A stretch of 64,000 bases of DNA. It comes from Caulobacter sp. RHG1 (lineage in GTDB: Bacteria; Pseudomonadota; Alphaproteobacteria; Caulobacterales; Caulobacteraceae). Below the pieces are notes generated by a model. That model was not told where the DNA came from, searched no databases, and was given only the letters and a program-made list of their open reading frames with translations. The translations under genes were made by a program, and so were the position numbers. Shown here one piece after another: positions 34,404 through 45,570 of the stretch. The DNA is taken from assembly GCF_013181195.1 (NCBI RefSeq), contig NZ_SMZP01000004.1, forward strand, positions 1-64,000, given 5' to 3'. Within the stretch, counting starts at the first letter, position 1, and each line of letters starts with the position of its first letter.

Positions 34404-35321
34404 ATGTCCAAGTTCTCGGCCTCCGACGCGGCCTTCTCCGGTTTCCGGCTGGTGCGGGAAAACCTGAAGACCGTGGCCATCTGGGCGGGGGTCATGACGG
34501 TGGTGTCGATCCTGACCAACGTCGCCGCCATCCAGTTCTTCGGGCCGCAGCTTGAAGCCTTCCTCGGCTACATGCAGGACAACAACAATCCGGATCCGGA
34601 CGAGTTCTTCCGCCTGGCCTCGGCGCTCAGCCCGCTGACCCTGTGGATGCTGCCGATCAGCCTGATCCAGAACGGCGTGACGTTCGCGGCTCTGAACCGT
34701 CTGGTGCTGCGCCATGACGACAGCCGCATGGCCTATCTGCGCCTGGGCAAGGACGAGTTGCGCCAGGCGGCGGTCTGGCTGCTGACCGCCCTGGTCCTGA
34801 TGGGCGCGCTGTTCCTGGGTTCCGCCGTCACCGGCTTCCTGGGCGCGATGGGCGGCGCCACCGGCGCTTTCCTGGCGCTTGCCGGCCTGCTGGGATCGTT
34901 CTGTGCGGTGATCTGGCTGGCCATTCGCCTGTCGTTCGCGCCCGCCGTCACCTTCGACACCGGCAAGATCACGCTGTTCAAGTCGATGCCGCAGACCAAG
35001 GGGCTGTTCTGGCCGCTGCTGGGCGCCTACTTCCTGGCCGCCGTGATGAGCATCATCGTGGTGCTGCTGATCTGGACCATCGTCTCGGCCGTCGGTCTGA
35101 TCGCCTCGGGCGACTTCGCCGCCACCGGCAAGATGATGCGCGCCGACACCAGCTCGCTGGCTGCCTATTTCACGCCGGCCGGCGTCGTCCAGGCGCTGTT
35201 TTCGGGCGTGATCCAGGTGCTGACCACCCTGATCGTCTTCGCCCCGCCGCCGTCGATCTACAAGGAACTCAAGGACCGCGAGGCTCCGCCCGCGCCCAGC
35301 GCCGGCAACGGCGGCTGGTAG
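34404..35321 (+). CDS. Multi-pass membrane protein, tandem paralogue 4
   Basis: A 305-residue membrane protein of unknown function, with AYLRLGKDELRQAA and AIRLSFAPAVTF...SMPQTKG in the shared positions. It is 92 bp from paralogue 3 and may have its own promoter. The ATG at 34404 is chosen over an in-frame upstream start (34326) because the encoded extension is not membrane-like. It is followed by a bidirectional terminator. Confidence 0.8.
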   Translation: MSKFSASDAAFSGFRLVRENLKTVAIWAGVMTVVSILTNVAAIQFFGPQLEAFLGYMQDNNNPDPDEFFRLASALSPLTLWMLPISLIQNGVTFAALNRLVLRHDDSRMAYLRLGKDELRQAAVWLLTALVLMGALFLGSAVTGFLGAMGGATGAFLALAGLLGSFCAVIWLAIRLSFAPAVTFDTGKITLFKSMPQTKGLFWPLLGAYFLAAVMSIIVVLLIWTIVSAVGLIASGDFAATGKMMRADTSSLAAYFTPAGVVQALFSGVIQVLTTLIVFAPPPSIYKELKDREAPPAPSAGNGGW

Positions 35322-35332
35322 AGCCTCCTAAA

Positions 35333-35372
35333 GAAGAAGCCCCGGAGATCGCTCTTCGGGGCTTCTTTGTTT
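35333..35372. terminator. Bidirectional terminator between paralogue 4 and uvrA
   Basis: GAAGCCCCG and CGGGGCTTC arms form a 9-bp stem, with TTTGTTT on the + side and TTCTTCTTT on the - side. It serves both convergent genes. Confidence 0.9.
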
Positions 35373-38282
<2,910 letters not shown>

Positions 38283-38360
38283 GTTTTCCGGAACGTTGGA
38301 CCGCGAATTTGGTCGCGGCGCAGCGGCTATATGTAGGGCTCGAAGCGCGGATTAACACAA

Positions 38361-38375
38361 GAACAAGTTGCGAAC
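38361..38375 (-). promoter_or_regulatory. LexA (SOS) box of uvrA
   Basis: GTTCGCAACTTGTTC on the - strand is an exact GTTC-N7-GTTC, the alphaproteobacterial LexA operator. It lies 79 bp upstream of the uvrA start. Confidence 0.88.
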
Positions 38376-38526
38376 AAATGTCGCGCCCGCGAGGCGGCGT
38401 TTCTGCTGACAGCGGATGTCAGCAGTCCGACACTTTGGCGCGGCGCCGCTTGGCCATGTTCGCGCCTCGAAAGCGGCGCCAGCAGAGCGCGTCCTTTCCG
38501 CCAACTTAACCGGAGGTGGCGGGCGC

Positions 38527-39177
38527 ATGGGGCGGGGCACGGGGACCAGGCGATGGATCGCCGGCGCGGGCGGCGTCTTGGTCAACGCCTCGGTTCTGGC
38601 GGGGCTGGCCTTGCTCGAACGTGCGCCGCCCGTGGCGGAGGTTCCGATCATGATCTTGGCGTTGGAAAGACCGGAACGAGAGCGGGAGCGCCGGCCATCG
38701 GCAGCGAGGGCTGGGCGGAGTTCGGTCCGGCCGACAGCGGCGGACGAGGCCTCGACGACGATCTCGGATGAGGGCGTTGCCGAAGCCGCCACAGCCGCGC
38801 CCGCGCCCCTCGCCGTCGACCCCGCCTGGCGCGTCGATCCCAAGGCCGTCGAGCGCTGGCGGCTCACCGAGGGCGCGCCCGAATGGGGATGGGGCCGTTA
38901 CCGCCGGGCCTGCAGCGGCTCCACCAGCGAGCACCTGACCGAGGACGAGAAGGAACGCTGCTACGGCGAGTGGGGCGGTCGTCGTGACAAGCGCCCATCG
39001 CCCAGGTTCGTCGGGCCGATCGACGAGCGCAGATGGCAAGACCATCAACCGTCACCAAAACAGCCGTCGCTCTACGACAAGGACGCCGAGCGTCAGGCGC
39101 ATTGCCGGACGTATCGCCGCCTGCGCAACTCCGACCCTTCGATGCAGCCGTCGCTGCTCCAGGGAGGCTGCTTCTGA
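38527..39177 (+). CDS. Hypothetical single-pass membrane protein
   Basis: A 216-residue protein I do not recognise. An N-terminal hydrophobic segment (about 10-30) is preceded by arginines, then an Arg/Ala/Pro-rich linker with ERERERR. The C-terminal part (about 100-216) has four cysteines in a YRRACSGSTSEHLT...EKERCYG...QAHCRTYR arrangement and ends GGCF. The layout suggests a periplasmic C-terminal domain stabilised by disulfides. The ATG at 38527 has GGAGGT upstream. Divergent from uvrA; the SOS box lies between but closer to uvrA. Confidence 0.65.
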   Translation: MGRGTGTRRWIAGAGGVLVNASVLAGLALLERAPPVAEVPIMILALERPERERERRPSAARAGRSSVRPTAADEASTTISDEGVAEAATAAPAPLAVDPAWRVDPKAVERWRLTEGAPEWGWGRYRRACSGSTSEHLTEDEKERCYGEWGGRRDKRPSPRFVGPIDERRWQDHQPSPKQPSLYDKDAERQAHCRTYRRLRNSDPSMQPSLLQGGCF

Positions 39178-39284
39178 TCAAGCCTGTTCGGATTTCCGAA
39201 ACCCTGTTTGGAAGCGGGTTCTTCAGTCCACGCATGGTCTAAGCGTCACGGTCGGGCAGAAGCCCGGAGATGCAGGAGCCAGTC

Positions 39285-39443
39285 ATGGCCAAGGCCGCAG
39301 CCGGTGGAAAGCAGGGCGCCAAGCAGGACGCTTTCGACGCTCTGAAGGCTCCCAAGCCGCGCTCGATCGTGATCGACGGCCTGGTGTTCCTGGGCGGTGT
39401 CGGCTCGCTGATCTGGGTCCTGCACGCGATGGCCCCGAGCTAG
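39285..39443 (+). CDS. Small single-pass membrane protein, 52 residues
   Basis: ATG at 39285 with AGGAG seven bases upstream, stop at 39441-39443. The N-terminal half is basic and hydrophilic with Lys/Gly/Ala. The C-terminal half (about 29-50) is a single membrane helix ending VLHAMAPS. The stop codon overlaps that of the convergent DUF1203 gene by 2 bp. The function is unknown, and the gene is short enough to be missed by automatic calling. Confidence 0.65.
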   Translation: MAKAAAGGKQGAKQDAFDALKAPKPRSIVIDGLVFLGGVGSLIWVLHAMAPS

Positions 39444-39904
39444 GCCCTGTCGATCCGCGCCGCGTAGCAGCCCCACTTGGCGTAGTGGGCGTGCAGGTAG
39501 GCGACTTGTGCATTTTCGAACATCTGGGCGATGAGGTTGCTCGCTTCGGCGCCGTCGACGATGTCGGCGGCGATCATCATGCCGTTCGTATCAAAGGCCC
39601 GTAGCGAGAGCAGGCGGCGGCGAAGGGCGGGCGGCATCTCGCCAATCATCGACACCGGCGCCACGCCCTCCCGAACAAACACGGCGTGGCTGGCGCGGAA
39701 CGGCGTCGGCGCTGACTGGTGCTCGTAGTTGACCAGGATCAGGGTCTCGCCGGGCTGGGCGTCGTCCAGGCTGACACGGCAGGGATAGCCGACCGGCGCA
39801 TCGGCGATCATCCGGCGCGCGCCGCGCGCGGCCAGGGCTTCATCGTCCATCGCGAATAGGGGCGCGAACAGTTCGGCGGGCAGGCTGGTGACGGCATAGG
39901 TCAT
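39440..39904 (-). CDS. DUF1203 family protein
   Basis: A 154-residue soluble protein resembling DUF1203 (YPCRVSLDDAQPGETLILVNYEHQ, SPFRASHAVFVRE-like, ALRAFDxNGMM, YLHAHYAKWGCYAARI). Function unknown; the conserved His/Tyr pattern could form a small active site. The ATG at 39904 has AGGAG six bases upstream; the upstream extension of the frame is not supported. Convergent and overlapping with the 52-residue ORF. Confidence 0.85.
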   Translation of the reverse strand: MTYAVTSLPAELFAPLFAMDDEALAARGARRMIADAPVGYPCRVSLDDAQPGETLILVNYEHQSAPTPFRASHAVFVREGVAPVSMIGEMPPALRRRLLSLRAFDTNGMMIAADIVDGAEASNLIAQMFENAQVAYLHAHYAKWGCYAARIDRA

Positions 39905-40098
39905 CTGAAACTCCTCTTTCGCCGGTTCTCGCGTGCGCTCCGACGAGGCGACACCCGATCCTTGCGGTCTTGCCGAACCGCGTTCGCGGGCGTAGACCCC
40001 CGCCTCACATCCCCCAAATCCTGCTTCGATGGAGGCTCCCATGATCAGCAAGCCGGAAGACCGCTTCGTCCTTCCCGTTTCCCTGACCGTGGGTTTGC

Positions 40099-41682
40099 AT
40101 GTCCTTCGTCACCCTGGATGCCGTTTCCGCCGCCACGCCTGACGGCCGGCCGCTTTTCGAAAACCTGAACCTCTCCATCGGGGCCGAGCGCATCGGCCTC
40201 GTCGGCCGCAATGGCGTGGGCAAGTCGACCTTGCTGGCGCTGATCGCCGGGACGCGTCCGCCGCTGTCCGGAGCGATCACCCGCGCCGGGACCGTAGCCA
40301 GCCTGGAGCAGACGCCGAACGTCTCGCCCGGTGCGCGGCTGGCCGACCTGCTGGGCGTGAGGCCTGACTGGGATCGCCTGACGCGCATCGAGCGCGGGGA
40401 GGGCGACGAGACCGATCTGTCCGACGCTGATTGGGAGCTGCCCGCGCGGCTGGACCAGGCCCTGGCTGATGTCGGTCTGGCGGGCCTCGATCCCGAGCGG
40501 CCGGCGGCGGCGCTGTCGGGCGGCCAGGCGACGCGGGCGGGGCTGGCGCGGCTGCTGATCGCCCGCCCCGACGTGCTGCTGCTGGACGAACCCACCAACA
40601 ATCTCGACGCCGAAGCGCGCGAGATCGTCTCCAGGGTGCTGGCGCGCTGGAAGGGAGGTGCTGTGGTGGTCAGCCACGATCGTTCCTTGCTGCGCGGCAT
40701 GGACCGGATCGTCGAGCTGTCGTCGCTGGGCGCGCGGTCCTATGGCGGTGGCTACGACCTCTATGCCGAGCGCAAGACGCTGGAGGCCGACGCCGCCCAG
40801 CGCGACCTTGACCACGCCGAGCGCGAGGTCCGCCGTGTCGCTCGGGAGGCCCAGCAAGCTCGCGAGCGCAAGGACCGCCGCGACGCCGGCGGCCGCAAGT
40901 TCGCCGCCAAGGGCAGTGAACCCAAAATCGTCTTGGGCATGATGGCCGAGCGGGCCGAGAACAGCGGCGCGCGCGAAGGCAAGCTGGCCGAAAAGCGGAC
41001 GGGCCAAGCCGCCGACGCCAAGGCGGCCGCCGAGGCGCGGGTCGAAAGGGCTCGCACCCTGGGCTTCGATCTGCCCTCCAGTCATCTGCCGGAGGGGCGG
41101 GCAGTTCTGGCCTTCGACGCGGTCGGCTTCGCTTGGCCGGACGGGACGCCGGTGATCGAAGAGCTGTCGTTCCGCCTGGCCGGTCCCGAACGGGTGGCAG
41201 TGGTCGGGCCGAACGGGACCGGCAAGACGACCCTGATCCGGCTGGCGACGGGTGATCTCTTGCCGACCACCGGCGAAGTCAGGCTCTCCGTGCCCGTGGC
41301 CCTGTTGGACCAGCGGGCGGCGCTGCTGAACGACGAGGAGACCATCCTGGAGAACTTCCGCCGCCTGAACCCGGCCGCCAGCGTCAATGACGCCCACGCG
41401 GCCCTGGCCCGCTTCCTGTTCCGCAACGCCGCCGCCCATCAGGTCGCCGGGACGCTCAGCGGCGGCGAGCGCCTACGAGCAGCCCTGGCCTGCGTGCTGT
41501 GCGCGGCCGTTCCGCCGCAGCTCTTGATCCTGGACGAGCCGACCAACCATCTGGATTTGTCCTCGATCGAAGCGGTCGAGGCGGCGCTTTCGGGTTATGA
41601 TGGCGCGCTGCTGGTCGTCAGCCACGATGAGGACTTCCTCGACGCCATCGGCGTGGAGCGGCGGATCGTGTTGGGAGCCTGA
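40099..41682 (+). CDS. ABC-F family ATPase
   Basis: A 527-residue soluble protein with two ABC domains and no membrane part, a group acting on ribosomes (translation factors or resistance). Domain 1 has Walker A GRNGVGKST at 36-44, LSGGQATRAGLARLL and LLLDEPTNNLD. A charged linker of about 80 residues (RRVAREAQQARERKDRRDAGG) is the expected interdomain tip. Domain 2 has GPNGTGKTT, LSGGERLRAALACVL and LLILDEPTNHLD. The methyltransferase gene begins within or next to its stop, so the two are probably cotranscribed. The subgroup (Uup, EttA or other) is not clear. Confidence 0.92.
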   Translation: MSFVTLDAVSAATPDGRPLFENLNLSIGAERIGLVGRNGVGKSTLLALIAGTRPPLSGAITRAGTVASLEQTPNVSPGARLADLLGVRPDWDRLTRIERGEGDETDLSDADWELPARLDQALADVGLAGLDPERPAAALSGGQATRAGLARLLIARPDVLLLDEPTNNLDAEAREIVSRVLARWKGGAVVVSHDRSLLRGMDRIVELSSLGARSYGGGYDLYAERKTLEADAAQRDLDHAEREVRRVAREAQQARERKDRRDAGGRKFAAKGSEPKIVLGMMAERAENSGAREGKLAEKRTGQAADAKAAAEARVERARTLGFDLPSSHLPEGRAVLAFDAVGFAWPDGTPVIEELSFRLAGPERVAVVGPNGTGKTTLIRLATGDLLPTTGEVRLSVPVALLDQRAALLNDEETILENFRRLNPAASVNDAHAALARFLFRNAAAHQVAGTLSGGERLRAALACVLCAAVPPQLLILDEPTNHLDLSSIEAVEAALSGYDGALLVVSHDEDFLDAIGVERRIVLGA

Positions 41683-41684
41683 CC

Positions 41685-42314
41685 CTGGACATCGCCGCCT
41701 TCATCCTGGCCAACCTGCCGCTGGAGCCCGTCCCCGGCGTGCCCGAGATCCGCCTGCATCGCGCCGGGCCGCGCAGCGGGCTGATGCGGCTGGCCGACGC
41801 CGATCCGGACTTCGGCTCGCCTTACTGGGCGCGGCCTTGGGGCGGCGGGCTGGCCTTGGCGCGGCATGTGTTGGACCGACCGGAGGTCGTCACGGGCAAG
41901 CGCGTGCTGGACCTGGGCGCCGGCTCGGGCCTGGTGGCGATCGCGGCAATGTTGGCGGGCGCGAGCGCGGTCGTCGCCGCCGACGTCGATCCCTATGCCA
42001 TCGCCGCAACACGCCTAAACGCCGCCGCAAACGGCGTGGCGGTCGAGGCCGTGCTCGCCGATCTGACGAAAGGCGATCCGCCGGACGTCGATCTGATGCT
42101 GGTGGGCGATCTCTTCTACGACCCGGACCTGGCGGTGCGGGTTCTGGCCTTCCTGGAGCGCTGCGTCGCGGCGGGGATCGCGGTGCTGATCGGCGACCCC
42201 TGGCGCGCGTCCCTGCCGGCCGACCGCCTGCGGGTCGTGGCCGAGCATGTGGTCGCCGACTTCGGCGACCCGGACGGGGCGGGCAGGCCCGCCGCCGTCT
42301 TTGAATTGGTCTAG
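41685..42314 (+). CDS. Class I SAM-dependent methyltransferase (ETF-beta lysine methyltransferase-like)
   Basis: Motif I VLDLGAGSGLVAIAA, then ADVDPYAIAATRLNAAANG and a DLMLVGDLFYD catalytic loop, match the protein-lysine methyltransferase group that includes METTL20/PrmA-like enzymes. The N-terminus FILANLPLEPVPGVPEIRLH corresponds to the family's FI-AN...P--PEI-LH, so coding must begin before the GTG at 41739. No ATG, GTG or TTG exists in frame back to the ABC-F gene. CTG at 41685 (or 41679, overlapping the stop) with GGGAG upstream is the likely start. It ends in a 3-bp overlap with the convergent flbY stop. Confidence 0.82.
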   Translation: MDIAAFILANLPLEPVPGVPEIRLHRAGPRSGLMRLADADPDFGSPYWARPWGGGLALARHVLDRPEVVTGKRVLDLGAGSGLVAIAAMLAGASAVVAADVDPYAIAATRLNAAANGVAVEAVLADLTKGDPPDVDLMLVGDLFYDPDLAVRVLAFLERCVAAGIAVLIGDPWRASLPADRLRVVAEHVVADFGDPDGAGRPAAVFELV

Positions 42315-42760
42315 GCCTTGCGGTTCAGCGTGATCGCCGAGCCCAGGGCGGGGCGGTCATTGATCATGGCGCCGGCGCCGTAGGTGGTGGCAGGGGCGGC
42401 GCGCTGGTTGGCGATCTCGGTGGCCACGGCGTGGACCAGGCCCTCGGTGACGGTCTTGGCGGCGGCGACGGCGCGGGACTGGCGAGCCAGCACGGCGTCG
42501 AAGGCTTCGGTCGCGCGCATCAGGCGTTGGCGCAGTTCGGGCCGGGCGGCCTCGACCAGGGCGACATTGGCCCGCACCCGCATCGACTCGTGCCGATAGA
42601 CATTGGCGAGCTTGGCGGTCTCTTCGACATATTGCGCCGCCTCGTGCGGGCGGTGGTTCTCGAAGGCCGTAGCTTCCTTGGCGACCAGCTCGGTCAGGCG
42701 TTCGGTCAGCAGGGTCAGCTGGTGGACGCGGTCGTCGGCGTCGAGGGCGGCGATGGCCAT
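42311..42760 (-). CDS. flbY: Flagellar protein FlbY
   Basis: A 149-residue, largely helical protein in the third position of flgI-cheL-flbY, the known order of the Caulobacter flgI region. Helices at about 5-70 and 70-125 resemble FlgN-type export chaperones (LTLLTERLTELVAKEATAFENHRP). Identification relies on position plus this resemblance. It starts 2 nt after the cheL stop. Confidence 0.75.
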   Translation of the reverse strand: MAIAALDADDRVHQLTLLTERLTELVAKEATAFENHRPHEAAQYVEETAKLANVYRHESMRVRANVALVEAARPELRQRLMRATEAFDAVLARQSRAVAAAKTVTEGLVHAVATEIANQRAAPATTYGAGAMINDRPALGSAITLNRKA

Positions 42761-42762
42761 GG

Positions 42763-43119
42763 CTATTCCTTCAGACCTTGCATCTTCAGCATTTCGCGCT
42801 GGATCGTGCTGGACAGGCCGACGCCGCCGGACTTGGTGACTTCCTTGGACATCGCGTCGGTCAGCATCGACTTGAACATCTCCTCGCCCTGGCCGCCGCC
42901 GAAGGGCTCGGAGGTTTTCACGCCTTCGAACATCTGCTGCATCATCACCGACAGGAACGAGGACTCGAAGGTCTTGGCCGTCTCGGCGATCTTGGCGCGC
43001 TGGGCGGTGTCCTTGGCGGCGGTCGCGGCGGCCTTGACCGCGTCGGCGGCGGTCTTGGTGGCCGAGACCGCGGCGCCGAACTGCGGAACCAGGGTGGAGA
43101 TGGTGGACAGAGCGCTCAT
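42763..43119 (-). CDS. cheL: Rod-binding protein CheL (FlgJ N-terminal-like)
   Basis: A 118-residue protein of the rod-binding type, equivalent to the N-terminal half of enterobacterial FlgJ without the muramidase domain. Recognisable stretch: [20 protein letters not shown]...[22 protein letters not shown]. It is needed for flagellar rod assembly in the periplasm. The ATG at 43119 shares one base with the flgI stop (TGATG); a GTG one codon upstream is possible. Confidence 0.88.
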   Translation of the reverse strand: MSALSTISTLVPQFGAAVSATKTAADAVKAAATAAKDTAQRAKIAETAKTFESSFLSVMMQQMFEGVKTSEPFGGGQGEEMFKSMLTDAMSKEVTKSGGVGLSSTIQREMLKMQGLKE

Positions 43120-44243
43120 CACATCACCTCGATGTCGGCTTGCAGGGCGCCCGCGGCCTTCACGGCCTGCAGGATCGAGATCATGTCGCGGGGCGTGACG
43201 CCCAGGGCGTTCAGGCCGCCGACCAGGCTCTTCAGCGAGGGCGAGCCGCCCAGGGTGACCAGTTTCTTGCCCTTCTCCTCGTCGACGCTGACGGTCGACT
43301 GCGGGATGACGGCGGTCTGGCCCTGGCTGAACGGCGCCGGCTGGCTGACGGCCGGGGTTTCCTGGACCGAGATGGTCAGGTTGCCCTGGGCGATCGCCAC
43401 CTGGCTAATGCGGACGTCGTCGCCCATCACGATCACGCCGGCCACTTCGTCGATGACCACCTTGGCGGGGCCTTCCGGCTCGACCTGCAGGTTCTCGATG
43501 GCGGTGACGAAGCTGATCATGTCCATGCCGGCCGGGGCGCGCACCGCGACGATGGTCGGGTTCTGAGCCTGGGCGCAGTTGGGGAATTTCTGGTTGATGG
43601 CGTCGGCGATACGGCGCGCCGTCGTGAAGTCCGGATTGCGCAGAGTCAGGCGCAGGATGTCCATGGTGACCATCTGGAAGCCGGTTTCGCGCTCGATGAC
43701 GCCGCCGCCGGCGATCCGGCCCGCCGTGGGAACCCCCTTGGTGACCGAGCTGCCCGAAGCGCCGCCGGCCGAGACCGAACCGGTCTGCACCGTGCCTTGG
43801 GCGACGGCGTAGGTCTGGCCGTCCGCGCCCTGCAGGCTGGTGACGATCAGGGTGCCGCCCAGCAGGCTCTTGGCGTCGCCCAGGGCCGAGACGGTGACGT
43901 CCATTTTCGAACCCGCGGCCGCGAAGGGGGGCAGGTTGGCGGTGACGATGACCGTGGCGGTGTTCTTGGTGTTCAGGGTCGCGTCGCGGACGTTGACGCC
44001 CTGGCGCTCCAGCATCGCTTCCAGGCTCTGCTTGGTCATCGGCGCGTTGCGCAGGCTGTCGCCCGTGCCGTTCAGGCCGACCACCATGCCGTAACCGACC
44101 AGCGGGTTGTCGCGGACGCCCTCGAACGAGACGATGTCCTTGATGCGCGACTTGGCGAACGCCGGTGCGGCCGTGAAGGCGCAGGCGACGACCACGGCGG
44201 CGAGGACCGGGCGAAGAACGGTGCTGAAGAATGAACGCGACAT
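43119..44243 (-). CDS. flgI: Flagellar P-ring protein
   Basis: Forms the P ring around the rod in the peptidoglycan layer. This 374-residue protein has a signal peptide ending AAPAFA at about 30, then the mature start [31 protein letters not shown]. It also has [20 protein letters not shown] and the C-terminal [33 protein letters not shown]. The ATG at 44243 begins the signal peptide; the upstream frame crosses a sigma-54-like promoter. First gene of flgI-cheL-flbY. Confidence 0.97.
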   Translation of the reverse strand: MSRSFFSTVLRPVLAAVVVACAFTAAPAFAKSRIKDIVSFEGVRDNPLVGYGMVVGLNGTGDSLRNAPMTKQSLEAMLERQGVNVRDATLNTKNTATVIVTANLPPFAAAGSKMDVTVSALGDAKSLLGGTLIVTSLQGADGQTYAVAQGTVQTGSVSAGGASGSSVTKGVPTAGRIAGGGVIERETGFQMVTMDILRLTLRNPDFTTARRIADAINQKFPNCAQAQNPTIVAVRAPAGMDMISFVTAIENLQVEPEGPAKVVIDEVAGVIVMGDDVRISQVAIAQGNLTISVQETPAVSQPAPFSQGQTAVIPQSTVSVDEEKGKKLVTLGGSPSLKSLVGGLNALGVTPRDMISILQAVKAAGALQADIEVM

Positions 44244-44281
44244 GGCAATCTCGTAGCGGGGAGAGGCCCCCACGCCGCTCA

Positions 44282-44297
44282 TGCCAGAAGCGGGCCA
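44282..44297 (-). promoter_or_regulatory. Sigma-54-type promoter of flgI
   Basis: TGGCCCGCTTCTGGCA on the - strand has GG and GC exactly 10 bp apart, and matches TGGCACG-N4-TTGCA with two changes. It lies 38 bp before the flgI ATG. Late Caulobacter flagellar operons use sigma-54 with FlbD. Confidence 0.7.
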
Positions 44298-44313
44298 GTT
44301 CGAAGGGCCTTGT

Positions 44314-44435
44314 GACTCAAGGGATTCCTGGAAGGCCGATGGTCCGCTCGGCGCCCTCCGGCAGATTCTGCCCGGCATTAACCATACTTCAAACGCCGGG
44401 GGAGATTATGATCTCGCGTCGGGATAGTATGACTC
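44314..44435. promoter_or_regulatory. Three GANTC (CcrM) sites in the flgI-fliX region
   Basis: GACTC at 44314, GATTC at 44323 and GACTC at 44431. GANTC is the CcrM methylation site of alphaproteobacteria; three in 122 bp is more than chance suggests for GC-rich DNA. Confidence 0.6.
44378..44392 (+). promoter_or_regulatory. CtrA-type box of fliX
   Basis: TTAACCATACTTCAA reads TTAA-N7-TCAA and contains the TTAACCAT form of the CtrA half-site. It is 72 bp before the fliX ATG, fitting control of an early flagellar gene. Confidence 0.7.
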
Positions 44436-44463
44436 ACGCGTGTGAGCTTTTTGGAGCTGTTGG

Positions 44464-44901
44464 ATGAAGGTTTCAGGCACGGGGAGCGTAGGAGCGGCCG
44501 GCGCATCGCGGGCCAAACCGGCCGGCGGTTCGTCGTCGAGCTTTTCGCTGCCCTCGGTCAACGCCGCCAGCGGCGCGGCCAGCACGGCTGCAGTCGGCGG
44601 CCTGTCGGGCGTCGGCTCGGTCGACGCCCTTCTGGCCCTGCAGGAGACCGGCGCGGTCGGCAATCCGCTGGAACGCAAGAAGCGCGCGGTGCGCCGCGCC
44701 GACCAGATCCTGGACATCCTGGGCGAGGTTCGCGTCGCGATGATCGACGGCGACATCTCTCACAGCACGCTGGACCGCCTGACCCGCGCCATCCGCGAGC
44801 AGCGCGAGAATACCGACGACCCGAAACTTGAGGGCGTCCTCAACGAGATCGAGACCCGCGCCGCGGTCGAGCTGGCCAAGCTTCAGAGCCAAGGCCGCTG
44901 A
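44464..44901 (+). CDS. fliX: Flagellar assembly regulator FliX
   Basis: A 145-residue protein that in Caulobacter couples completion of early basal-body structures to the activator FlbD. The first 60 residues are low-complexity Gly/Ser/Ala. The helical C-terminal part (VDALLALQETGAVGNPLERKKRAVRRADQILDILGEVRVAM) is the conserved FliX domain. It is divergent from flgI, as known for this genus. FliX acts with FlbD on sigma-54 promoters such as the one seen before flgI. Confidence 0.94.
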   Translation: MKVSGTGSVGAAGASRAKPAGGSSSSFSLPSVNAASGAASTAAVGGLSGVGSVDALLALQETGAVGNPLERKKRAVRRADQILDILGEVRVAMIDGDISHSTLDRLTRAIREQRENTDDPKLEGVLNEIETRAAVELAKLQSQGR

Positions 44902-45042
44902 CCATGAGCGGGGGCAGGGAACCAAATTGGTTTTCTTGCTGCCACGCTTCGCCGGTTCGCGCGTTTTACACCTGTCGTCGTCGCGGTCTGGGGCCCCGCA
45001 CGGGAGCGGCGCGTGCTGAACGCGCTACTCACGCGAGGTTCA

Positions 45043-45070
45043 TTGAACGCGGCTCACCTTTTGGTATAAG
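45043..45070 (+). promoter_or_regulatory. Vegetative-type promoter of dksA
   Basis: TTGAAC (45043-45048) and TATAAG (45065-45070) are separated by 16 bp, 44 bp before the dksA start. The upstream stretch 44902-45042 shows no supported gene. Confidence 0.55.
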
Positions 45071-45114
45071 CACCCGCCCGTTTCGGGCTGCGTTCATTGG
45101 GGCGTGAGGCGTTA

Positions 45115-45543
45115 ATGCAAACGGCCACTGTTCTAGTCGAAGAGTCTGGGTATCGTCCTTCCGAGGACGAGCCTTTTATGAACGACCGGCAGCTTGAGTA
45201 TTTCAAGAACAAGCTGCTGGCCTGGAAAGAGGAAATCCTCCGCGAATCTCGCGAGACGGTTGCTCATCTCCAGAAAGAAACCGAGAACCACGCCGATCTA
45301 GCCGATCGCGCGTCCTCGGAAGCTGATCGTACGCTCGAGCTTCGTACCCGCGATCGCCAACGGAAGCTGATTTCCAAGATCGACCAGGCCCTGCGCCGAG
45401 TCGAGGATGGCTCCTATGGCTATTGCGAGGAGACGGGGGAGCCGATCGGTCTGGCCCGACTGGATGCTCGCCCTACGGCGACCATGAGTGTCGAGGCCCA
45501 GGAACGCCACGAGCGCCGCGAACGCGTCCACCGCGACGACTAA
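45115..45543 (+). CDS. dksA: RNA polymerase-binding stringent-response factor DksA
   Basis: Binds in the RNA polymerase secondary channel and works with ppGpp. It is 142 residues. A long coiled coil at about 35-95 carries the tip motif DLADRA at 61-66, matching the essential DxxDxA of E. coli DksA. The C-terminal finger (YGYCEETGEPIGLARLDARPTA) keeps only Cys104 of the usual four cysteines, so zinc binding in the classical way is unlikely. The ATG at 45115 is preferred over an upstream GTG at 45097. Downstream of fliX, with its own promoter and terminator. Confidence 0.93.
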   Translation: MQTATVLVEESGYRPSEDEPFMNDRQLEYFKNKLLAWKEEILRESRETVAHLQKETENHADLADRASSEADRTLELRTRDRQRKLISKIDQALRRVEDGSYGYCEETGEPIGLARLDARPTATMSVEAQERHERRERVHRDD

Positions 45544-45570
45544 GCGACACTCAGGCGACTATGTGTTTCG

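Noticed and set aside
44904..45107. 67-codon ORF between fliX and dksA
   Set aside because: No ribosome site, Arg/Cys-rich random-looking sequence, and it covers the dksA promoter.
45115..45543. dksA as a pseudogene because zinc cysteines are missing
   Set aside because: Frame, length and the DLADRA tip are intact, and similar cysteine loss is known in alphaproteobacterial DksA.
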